The position numbers and the translations under genes are program-made. The notes beneath the pieces were generated by a model, which was not told the origin of the DNA, did no database searches, and saw only the letters and a program-made list of their open reading frames with translations. This document shows positions 1 through 9,094 of a stretch of DNA of 64,000 nt, in pieces. Within the stretch, counting starts at the first letter, position 1, and each line of letters starts with the position of its first letter. Location: the NCBI GenBank assembly GCA_033439265.1, contig JAVTVX010000026.1, forward strand, positions 12,153,001 through 12,217,000, written 5' to 3'. The DNA is from Dillenia suffruticosa. Lineage: Eukaryota > Streptophyta > Magnoliopsida > Dilleniales > Dilleniaceae.

Positions 1-1045
1 TCTGAAGTATTTATTCACCCAGCGAGAACTTAACCTGAGATAGAGGAGATGGTTGGAACTCCTTAAAGATTATGATCTTGTCATTGATTATCATCCGGGC
101 AAGGCCAATATGGTTGCTGATGCTCTGAGCCAAAAATCAGCTTCATTGTCTTAGGAGAATAATACGGCATACCTTACTTGTTTGATGAGACTCCGGGATT
201 TAGGAGTCAGATTGGCTAGTGATGATCAGGGCACTTTGCTAGCCAGGTTTGAGGTCAGGCCAACGTTGTTGGACCGTATTAGGTAGTTTCAGGGCATTGA
301 TACTGACTTCAGGCTCTTACTAAGAGAGCCCGCAGAGGTGATATAGATGATTTCAGAGTTCGTGGTGATGGACTTCTGACTTATCGAGATAGAGTGGCTA
401 TACCTACCGATGAGGATCTCTACATGTCCATATTAGAGGAGGCACACTCCTCGGCCTATGCCTTGCACCCGGGTAGTATAAAGATGTATCAAACTATTCG
501 GGACAGCTATTAGTGGTCAGGTATGAAGAAGGGCATTGCGAAATTTGTAGCTAAATGTTTAGTCTATCAGCAGGTAAGCGAGTTTACTGCAACCTCTTCC
601 CATTCCTGAGTAGAAATGGGTGCATATTACTATAAATTTCGTGATGGGGTTGCCGTGGACTTCTACACGGCATGATGCGATTTGGGTGATTGTCGATCGA
701 CTCACCAAATCTGTACATTTTATCCCTATTCACGGTGACTATTCCTTAGAGGCGTTGGCACGTCTCTACATTGATACCATAGTTTGGCTTCACGGGGTGC
801 CCGTGTCGATTGTTTCAGATAGGGACCCTAGGTTCACATCTAGGTTTTGGCCCAAGTTACAGGAGACATTGGGTACTAGATTGAACTTCAATACGGCGTA
901 TCATTCTCAAACGGGCGGCCAGTCTGAGAGGACGATTTAGACGCTCGAGGATATGCTTCGGGCATGTGTCATTGATTTTCATGGTAGTTGGGATCAGCAC
1001 TTTCCACTGATCAAGTTCGCATATAATAATAATTATCAGGCCAGC
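1..1045 (+). pseudogene. Element C pol fragment: RNase H end and integrase, first part
   Basis: Translation shows the C-terminal RNase H/connection motifs [20 protein letters not shown] and VADALS near the start. They are followed by the integrase core around 620-940 ([35 protein letters not shown]). Stops occur early (for example tag at 40 in place of the CAG seen elsewhere) and near 150, 285 and 345. A short deletion near 575-595 removes part of the zinc-binding region. The integrase catalytic segment 620-940 is still one open stretch, but the protein is dead. The reading stops at the insertion of element A and resumes at 11730. Confidence 0.85.
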
Positions 1046-1777
1046 TGTAATACCCAAATAAAAAAAAAAAAAGGAAAATTAAAAATTAGGGCTTAAAGCC
1101 CTAATTTTCTCCCCTCTCTCTCCCTCTCTCTTTCCCCCTCTCTTCTCTCCCTCTCTCTTTCCCTTTCCCATCTCCCCGCCGCCGCGTCTCTCTCTCTCCC
1201 GCTGCCATCCTCCACCGTGAAGATCGCCGCACGCCACCCACAGCCGCTGCGACTCCTCCCTTCCGCGAGTGAGCCGCTGCAGCTCCTCCCTGCACGAGCT
1301 GCCCGGTGTGAACGCGCGAGCTAGCACGCGATCTCCCTCGCGCGAGCGCGCGCGACCCTTCCTGCGCGAGCGCGAGCCCGAGCGCGCCTCACCCTGCACG
1401 CCACTGCACGCTCCTGCACGAGCGCCAGCGACCCCAGCGTGACCCCAGCGTGAGCAGAGCACGATCCAGCTCGCTAGCGCGCTCCAACGCCCGAGCCAGC
1501 GCCCGAGCCAACGCCCGAGCCAACGCGACCCAGCGTGTGACTCAGCGTGTGACCCAGCACGAGCCAGCGCCAGCGTGAGATCCGGCTCGCGAGGCCCACC
1601 AGGCCCGCAGACCCAGCAGCCCACAGGCCCACCAGGCCGCAGACCCAACAGCCCGCAGGACCAGCAGCCTGCAGGCCCCAGGCTCGTAAGCCCATTGCGG
1701 CCCACGGCCCACGGCCCACTGCGGCCCACGGCTCGCAGCCCGAGACGGCCTGTGACAGTCCGCGAGTCCCTGCGAAG

Positions 1778-3069
1778 GTAAAGAACTAAAAGTTTCGATT
1801 TTCGCACTATGGTTTTGAAATTCTATAGTAATTGGACTTAAATTGTTCACAATTGTTTCAAATTTGAAACATTCAGGTTTTAGACCAAATCGACGGGCGA
1901 ACGAAAGATAAATCTGAGATCCGAAGAATCCTAGGTGAGAGAAATGAAATCTCTTCAACCCTTGAATAAACTTTGTCAAATTAGGTAACATTAGTTGGTT
2001 TTAGATTCGAATTAAGATTTATTTTGATTTTGGTTATTTACTTATAAATAGAATGAAATTGGTGTTAGTGAAGTTTATAAATTGAGGAATTTAGGATTTG
2101 TACGAATTTAAGAAAAACGATAAACCCTGAAATAGTCGGAAATTGATAAAAATCGTGATGACTTGATTATGTTGGCTTTCTTGGTGACTCGATAGAGGGG
2201 AGCATTGTTTTACGTATTGTGGTTTTATTGGGGAGTGAGCTATCCTCCCCAAAAACGGTGAGTGAGATTTATTTCAATACTTTTGTTTAATATGTAAACT
2301 CTGTTTTACAACATTTTGATGAATGAGCATGATTTGTCGTATGCTTGAAATATTTTGACTGTTTTTAAAATTGATTTTTGTGAACCGATGGAGTGTCCAA
2401 AAAATGTGTTGAATTATGAAATTATGCATCCATGTGGTTAAAATGTATAATGTGCCATTTTATGCTAGATGTTGCATTTGATTTGTAAACCTGATTTCGG
2501 CACATTTTTATGCGATATTGATTTTAGCCTTGAGGGCTTTGGATTGTATTGTTCCGTAGCTACGAAGGACACCGTAAAAGACGCTTTGGTGGCGTCCGGA
2601 TATGCCTAGGCCTGGGGTATCCCACGAGTTGTCGTGATTTGATTATCGACACCGTACTAGCCAGGTTGAACCCGAAAGGGGGAGGATTTGGATTTGGATT
2701 GGATATCCTCTCCAAGTCTAGCACCTGGACGAGGTTCGTCGCCAACACCGGGGTAGAGAGCATTTTAAATAAACTTGTATATAACACCCCCGGTGCGCCT
2801 GTCATAGATCGCGGTAGACCTCTGCCAGGATATTTTCGGCTGGCAGCTCTGTGATTTTAATGACAGTGCTTTGGATGCATATTTGATTTGAAAATGCGTG
2901 AAATGATATATTGTTGAAATGAAAAGCATGATGATTTGAAATATAATTTATATACTTATGTTTTGACTAACTCCAATTTCACATTCCATATTTGACGATT
3001 GCATTGAGCCACTCACTCACTGAGTATTCTTCCCCGAGTACTCACCCCTTATTTTCCTTCTTGTTTCAG
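1778..3069 (+). promoter_or_regulatory. Predicted leader introns and small exons inside the LTR of A
   Basis: Splice-like signals occur in the order donor gaag/gtaaag (1778), acceptor attcag (1876), exon 2 of 58 nt (1877-1934), donor ctag/gtgaga (1935), an acceptor position (gattag in the 3' LTR at 10220, mutated to gattat here), exon 3, donor acg/gtgagtgag (2258), and a strong acceptor ending tgtttcag (3069). The last is preceded by a branch-like tactcac and a pyrimidine tract. Element C has the same exon lengths (58 and 87 nt) and B has the same 58-nt exon, although sequences have diverged. Splicing is inferred and no transcript was seen. Confidence 0.6.
2728..2795 (+). promoter_or_regulatory. 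Tandem hairpins with AATAAA in the second loop (LTR A, 5' copy)
   Basis: Hairpin 1 is gacga/tcgtc (2728-2740). The linker gccaa (2741-2745) follows. Hairpin 2 has arms caccgggg (2746-2753) and ccccggtg (2788-2795), separated by a 34-nt loop that contains aataaa (2768-2773). The same layout with different, compensated stems occurs in B, D and F. The position is compatible with the R region and poly(A) signal of the LTR. Function is inferred by analogy with lentiviral TAR and poly(A) hairpins. Confidence 0.7.
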
Positions 3070-3682
3070 AGATAGTGTTTGGCAAGGAGCGTTGCTTTAG
3101 GACGCTCAGTATCATTGGGTGATTTGACCTGAATCTGAGGAGTTATTGTATATTTCCGCTGCAATTTCGTGAGTTAGTAATTGTATTGGTGATGTATATG
3201 TATTATGAGATCGATAGACTAGCATTGTATAATTCTGGGATGACTGTATAAATATGGACATATCATTGCACAACATTGCATTGAGGTATTTCTGGTTCAT
3301 TGTGTAAGTACTTAGGAATATGTCATATCTTAGAAGTGTCCTCTAGGATCGCTCGGTGCCTCCTCTAAATCACAGAATGGGTGATTGGCGGCTGTCCATG
3401 CTTTTGATGGGGACATGGCAGTAGAGGTCTGTGGTTAGGTTGTTGGAAATTTTTATAACCTTGCGTTACCTGGATGTTGGTTGTGAGATTGGTTGATTTT
3501 GGAGAGGCCGGGATGGCCATTTGATTATACTACTGGATGATTGTGATTTATAGAGGGTAAATTGTACTTGGGAAACCTCCAAAATATGGGGAGGTTTTGT
3601 CCGATTTTCTGTAAAAATACAGCCGGCATTCAGGATAACGGGCAGCTGCTCACGATCCCAGTTCGGGGCGTGACTGTTGGAT

Positions 3683-3694
3683 TGGTATCAGAGC
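3683..3694 (+). other. Primer binding site of element A (tRNA-iMet type)
   Basis: The sequence tggtatcagagc lies eight bases after the LTR end. It matches the 3' end complement of plant initiator tRNA-Met, the usual primer of Tekay/Del and many other plant elements. The same 12-mer is present in B, D and F. Confidence 0.92.
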
Positions 3695-3978
3695 CGCCAG
3701 GTTTAGGTTGAAAGCTACGTAGGAATAGAGTCTTGAAAACATTCCCGCATGTGTTTGTGTTTAAAGTCCTCAATGCATGAGAGTTTATAGTCATGAAGTC
3801 CCAGTACATGGTCATAGGTATATGAGTTCATCTATGTTATGGGAGTTGGATACATGACACATCTAACTCATTATTTTCGCATCCAACTGCCTTGAATTAT
3901 AGTTTAATTCTTTTAGGGGGTTAGTTATGGAGAAACTAACCCTGATTTATGAATGTCTATCTAATGAAAGTATATCCT

Positions 3979-3990
3979 TTTTGCAGAATT
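3979..3990 (+). promoter_or_regulatory. Acceptor-like site just upstream of gag ATG (element A)
   Basis: The pyrimidine-rich ccttttttgcag ends at 3986, four bases before the ATG. Element B has the same arrangement (gcag/aatt/ATG, minus strand at 21907) behind a longer T-tract. It would be the 3' end of a leader intron that brings the LTR exons next to gag. No donor for this last intron can be named with confidence. Confidence 0.5.
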
Positions 3991-5448
3991 ATGCCACCTA
4001 GACGTGGTAGGAGAGGTGCTAGATTCACATCACTTGAGGGTCTATTAGTGCCAGATACACCTCGGGCACCCAAGACCCCACGAGTACCAGAGGAATTAGA
4101 CGAGCCAGAGGATCGTACCTCGACTCGCGTGCCACCACCGGCACCTACTCAGCCAGCTGCTCAGGCTGAGACTCTCGTACCCACACTCGACGCCTTTCGG
4201 CAGGTGTACGAGTGGTACGCTTCACATGGGATACAGATTCCGCCCCCACCACCTCCTACAGCGGCGCCTGCACCTGCAGCAACGCTAGTTCCTACGACAC
4301 CGGTTCCACCGCCGGTGGCCGATCCTTTTACTTTGTCCGAACCGAGTGAGACTATATCGGCTATTCTTAGACGGGTACATGAGTTGACTCAGTTGGTTAA
4401 AGAGGCCCGTCAGCTAGGGTGCACGGATTTCACAGGGCTTGGTGATGCTGCGGCAGCCAAGCATTGGATCAACCGCACCCGCAGGATTCTGACTGATCTG
4501 GGAATTGGAGAGGAGTTTTACCTGAAAGTGGCAGAGCGATTACTAGAAGGAGAGGTCCTCTCATGGTGGGAGACCCTCACTGATGAGACGACAGAGCCAC
4601 TGCGGTGGGACGACTTCCTTCGGGAGTTTGACCGCAGAAATTTCCCACTCTATCAGCAGGACCGGATGAGGTCAGAGTTGGGACGGCTTACACAGGGGTC
4701 CAGATCTGTCTCGGAGTATGAGGCAGACATGCGGAGACTTGCCGCATTTGTACTAGATCTGGCCACACCTCAGTATTTGCGTTTCAAATTTGAGGACGGT
4801 CTTAGCCTCAGCATAAAGAGGTATATGACTGTTACTCCACAGTTTACACTAGTTGAGGTGATAGACTCTGCTCACCATGCGGAGGCTTTTGTCTGCGCTG
4901 AGACTAGGCAGAGAGAGAGTAGAGAGCAGAAGAGAAAGAAGAAGTCTTATTTTGCGAAAAATTCCACGAGGGGCAGGGGATCCAGTTCGCATAGAGGCGG
5001 ATTTGGATCTGGATTTTCTGAGCTGGGACGGGGACAGTACTCCCAGGGGTTTAGACAGCCTGCACCGACTCACCCTGCACAGTTTACTACTCAGCGGCAT
5101 CCTTATTGCCGTAGGTGCAGTCGGTCCCATCCGAGTGGAGCTTGTTCAGTGACGGTCACTTGCTTCCACTGTGGGAAGCCCGGGCATATTAGGAGTTCTT
5201 GCCCTGAGTTAGGACTCGGAGCACAGAGTTCACTGAGTCGAACTAGTACTCCTCGTATGGGACAGCAGGGGCAGCCTACTCGGCCAGCAGTTTCTACTCC
5301 CAGGGTGACCACCGGGAGTAACACAGTGTAGACCCATGCACGACAGCAGCCTAGGGCTCAGGCCTGGGTTTATGCCATGACGCAGGAGAACGCCCAGGCG
5401 AACCCCGACATCATCATGGGTACTCCTCCTTCTGATCCCATAGAATAG
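3991..5448 (+). pseudogene. gag: Element A gag (capsid/nucleocapsid)
   Basis: I chose the ATG at 3991 (MPPRRGRRG) because B starts identically and an upstream in-frame ATG lies before a conserved acceptor-like ttttgcag. The protein has a proline-rich N-terminal third, then the retrotransposon Gag domain (about residues 130-300; motifs QLGCTDF, AAKHWINRTRRIL, LSWWETLTDE, QGSRSVSEYEADMRRL). A basic R/G/S-rich stretch and a CCHC zinc knuckle (CFHCGKPGHIRSSCP, about residue 395) follow. A TAG at 5329 interrupts it, but the frame continues through MTQENAQANPD to the TAG at 5446, which lies 27 nt inside the predicted intron. The ORF otherwise looks complete, so this is a recently disabled gag. Confidence 0.88.
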
Positions 5449-5665
5449 GATCTCTATTCGTATTCCCACTTCTTTTGAGGATGTCAACATTGTATCAGTC
5501 GTATAGGTATTTTATGTTGTGTTCCCTTTTGTCGACATGATACCTCTCTGACATCTTTGTACACCGAGGTTGTAGAAGCCCTAGAGGCTCAACTATTTTG
5601 ACATATATATATACATATCAGGTTTAAAATTATTCTAAATTTATGTGCATTTGTTCAAATGATAG
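5420..5665 (+). other. Predicted 246-nt intron between gag and protease (element A)
   Basis: The exon ends ...catcatgg at 5419, the donor is gtactc and the acceptor is aaatgatag (5657-5665). The split codon is glycine (G/GT). Reading before the donor is the conserved gag tail NPDIIMG, and after the acceptor it is protease (LPIFGIDARILIDTGS). Unspliced RNA hits TAG at 5446. Introns at the same codon are seen in B (20314-20502) and D (39141-39493). In many related elements, as I recall them, this junction is continuous. Splicing is inferred. Confidence 0.75.
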
Positions 5666-8600
5666 GTACTCTACCCATTTTCGGAATAGATGCTCGTATC
5701 CTTATTGACACGGGGTCTAATTATTCGTATGTGAGCGATAAAATCTCCCGACATTCTAACAACCGCTCTCACCTTTGGACGAGGAGATATCGGTCATCAC
5801 TCCTCTGGGTGAGCAGATTGTGCGCGGCACAGTGTATAGAGAATGTGAGATCAAAGTTGGGGATACAGTGCTGAAGGCAGATCTAATCCCTCTCGCCATG
5901 ACTGATTTTGATGCCATCTTGGGGATGGACTGGCTACATATTTATCGGGCTTCATTTGACTGCTTTAAGAAGCAGGTGGAATTTCGAAGACCCGATCGGC
6001 CAGTGTTGATTTTTGAGGGCGAGAGGCGAGTTTTACCCCGCTGTGTCATTTCAGTTTTGGAGACCAGACGCATGATTCGCCGCGGATGTACGACTTACCT
6101 GGCTCATATCATTGACACCACTGCTCAGGGACCGAGACTGGAGGATCCCCCAGTGGTACAGGACTTTCCTGATGTTTTCCCCGAGGAGCTGCCCGGACTA
6201 CCACCTGTTTGGGAGTTTGACTTTGAGATCGATTTAGCTCCGGGAACTACCCCTATCTCTATGCCGCCATACAAGATGGCGCCGGCTGAGCTGAGAGAGC
6301 TCAAGATCCAACTCTAGGAGTTGCTAGACAAGGGGTTTATCCATCCTAGCACGTCTCCGTGGGGTGCACCGGTGTTGTTTGTGAAAAAGAAGGACGGCAC
6401 ATTTCGGCTATGTGTAGATTATAGACAGTTGAACAAAGTTACCGTTAAAAATCGGTACCCACTACCACGTATTGATGATCTCTTTGATCAGTTACAGGGT
6501 GCCAGAGTATTCTCGAAGAAAGATCTCCGGTTGGGTTACCATCAACTGTGGATTAGGGCCGAAGATGTGCCTAAGACGGCTTTCCGCACCCGATACGGAC
6601 ATTATGAGTTTTTGGTCATGCCGTTTGGGCTGACTAATGCCCCTGCCGCATTTATGGACCTAATGAACCGAATTTTTCACGATTATTTGGATCGGTTCGT
6701 CATTGTTTTTATTGATGATATCTTAGTCTACTCGCGGAGTGATGATGAGCATGCTCAGCACCTTAGGGTGATTTTGCAGACTCTTCGTGAGAGACAGCTT
6801 TATGCCAAGTTCACCAAGTGTGAATTTTGGCTGCGGCAGATTGGTTTTCTTGGCCATGTAGTTTCTGCGGAGGGTATCTTTGTTGATTCGCAGAAGGTTG
6901 AGGCTATATTGAGATGGGAGCAGCCACAAACAGTATCAGAAATCAGGAGTTTTCTTGGTCTAGCTGGGTATTACCGCAGATTCATAGAGGGATTTTCTCG
7001 AATTGCTACTCCGTTATCTAGATTGACTCGGAAGGATGTCAGATTTATATGGGATGACCGTTGTGAGGTGAGCTTTCAGGAGCTCAAACAACGGTTGACG
7101 TCCGCTCCGATTCTAGCCCTTCCCATGAGTAGTCGAGAGTATGTGGTGTACAGTGACGCCAGCAGGCAGGGATTGGGCTGTGTATTGATGCAGGATGGTA
7201 GAGTTATCGCCTATTCTTCACGACAGCTAAAGAAGCATGAGATGAACTATCCTACGCACGATTTGGAATTGGCGGCCATCGTCTTTGCACTAAAGATATG
7301 GCACCACTATTTATATGGGGTCACATGCAGGGTGTATACCGATCATAAAAGTCTGAAGTATTTATTCACGCAGCGAGAACTTAACCTGAGACAGCGGAGA
7401 TGGTTAGAGCTGCTAAAGGATTATGACCTCATCATTGATTATCATCCGGGCAAGGCTAATGTGGTGGCTGATGCCTTGAGTCGGAAGTCATCTTCCTCTT
7501 CTCAGACTACCGAGAGTACTTATCTCTCATGTTTATTGGGACTCCGAGCTTTGGGAGTCAGGTTGGCTAGTGATGATCAGGGAGTTATACTAGCCAGATT
7601 TGAGGTTCGGCCGAGTTTGCTCGACCGTATTAGGGAGCTTCAGCAGAGTGATGAAGAGCTCCGAGGTATTTATGAGAAAGTCAGCAGAGGTGATATTGAC
7701 GACTTTAGAGTTCGCAAGGATAGACTGTTGGTTTTTCGAGATCGGGTATGTGTACTAGCAGATAGTGATCTTCGCAGGGCTATTCTCGAGGAGGCCCATT
7801 CATCTGCCTATGCTTTACATCCCAGTAGTACTAAAATGTACCGCACCATCAGAGACAGTTATTGGTGGTTGGGTATGAAACGGGAAATTACAGAATTTAT
7901 TGCTCGTTTCCTTGTATGTCAGCAGATAAAGGCCGAGCACCAGCGTCCAGCTGGCACTTTGCAGCCCCTTCCCATTCCTGAGTGGAAGTGGGAGCATATC
8001 ACGATGGATTTTGTAGTGGGATTACCGTAGACTTCGGCACAGCATGATGCTATTTGGGTGATAGTTGACCCACTTTTTAAGTCCGCACACTTCATCCCGA
8101 TTAGGAGTGATTACTCACTTGAGGCGTTGGCACGCCTCTATATTGATATGATTGTGAGACTGCATGGGGTTCTAGTATCGATAGTATCAGATCGAGACCC
8201 CAGATTTACATCCCATTTTTGGCCCAGTCTGCAGGAGGCCTTGGGTACTAGACTGAATTTCAGCACAGCGTATCACCCCTAGACAGATGGTCAGTCAGAG
8301 AAAACCATTCAGACTTTAGAGGACATACTTAGGGCATGTGTTATGGATTTCCGGGGGAGTTGGGATCAACATCTTCCGTTAGTGGAGTTCGCCTATAATA
8401 ATAGCTATCAGGCGAGTATTGGCATGCCACCTTACGAGACATTGTATGGGAAGAAGTGTCGTACCCCGTTGTGCTGGGATGAGGTTGGTGAGCGACGACT
8501 CACCAATGTTGAGCTGGTAGAGGAGACGAAGGAGAAAGTGAGGATTATCTGTACGCGGATGAAAGCCGCCCAAGATAGACAGAAGTCCTATGTAGATCGT

Positions 8601-9047
8601 AGACGGTGACCTCTAGAGTTTACGGTGGGAGACATGGTATTCTTAAGGATATCTCCTTTAAAGGGAGTCATTCGATTTGGGTAGCGAGGGAAGTTGAATC
8701 CCAGGTATATTGGGCCCTTCCGTATCCTTGAGAGGGTCGGAAGTGTAGCATATAAATTGAAGCTGCCAGCAGATCTATCGCGTATTCACGATGTATTTCA
8801 TGTCTCAGTACTTAGGAGATATCAGCCAGATCCCTCACACATTTTAGAGGCTCCGCCAGTTGAGCTTCGAGAGGACTTGAGCTTACCTGTCCAGCCCGTG
8901 ACGATTTTGGATCGACAGGTTAGAAAGCTACGGAGCAAAGAGATTCCTCTTGTTAGAGTTTTGTGGAGGAGCGACCAGGTCGAAGAACAGACCTGGGAGC
9001 CTGAGGAAGCCATGAGAAGACAACACCCCCAACTTTTCTCTGTATAG
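5666..9047 (+). pseudogene. pol: Element A pol: protease, RT, RNase H, integrase, chromodomain
   Basis: Domains in order: aspartic protease (LIDTGS, 5700-5730), RT (6321-6900; [19 protein letters not shown], catalytic FIDDI at about 6709), RNase H (about 7140-7480; [26 protein letters not shown]), integrase zinc region (about 7790-7930), integrase core (8000-8340; [11 protein letters not shown]) and chromodomain (about 8910-9040; RVLWRSDQVEEQTWEPE). A one-base frameshift lies near 5762-5780. Nonsense codons are at 6315, 8028, 8280, 8607 and about 8682, and comparison with B and C suggests most arose from CAG, CGA or CGG. Several RT core residues are altered ([10 protein letters not shown] where B has [10 protein letters not shown]). 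The chromodomain places it among chromoviruses. Confidence 0.9.
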
Positions 9048-9056
9048 TTTCTTTTA

Positions 9057-9094
9057 GTCTCGAGGACGAAACTTGTTTTTAGGGGGTTAGAAAA
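9057..9094 (+). promoter_or_regulatory. Pre-PPT hairpin and polypurine tract of element A
   Basis: The motif gtctcgaggacgaaac (9057-9072) corresponds to the hairpin gtttcg-agga-cgaaac of B, here with one arm mismatch. The purine-rich agggggttagaaaa (9081-9094) then directly abuts the 3' LTR, as expected for the plus-strand primer. Confidence 0.8.

Larger units (their letters stand above)
1046..3675 (+). repeat. 5' LTR of element A
   Basis: It begins tgtaataccc and ends gtgact (gtgaca in the 3' copy). In order it holds an A-tract, a 13-bp-arm palindrome (1082-1108), a CT-rich block (1105-1200, like plant transcription start regions), a GC-rich low-complexity block (about 1280-1760), then an AT-rich half with splice-like signals, a palindrome cgtagctacg (2555-2564) and the tandem hairpins (2728-2795). 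The long open frames in the GC-rich block are composition artefacts. Confidence 0.92.

Noticed and set aside
1079-1807. Long open frames rich in Ala, Arg, Gly, Ser in the LTRs (also 9140-9897, 12648-13634, 16098-16648, 23946-24504)
   Set aside because: They overlap on both strands, follow the GC-rich minisatellite composition, change between LTR pairs and have no domain. They are artefacts of low-complexity sequence.
2549-2854. Open frame of 101 codons in the LTR of A, repeated at 10599-10904
   Set aside because: It covers the hairpin block, is present because the LTR is duplicated, and is not kept in frame in B, D or F. Pairing, not coding, is conserved.
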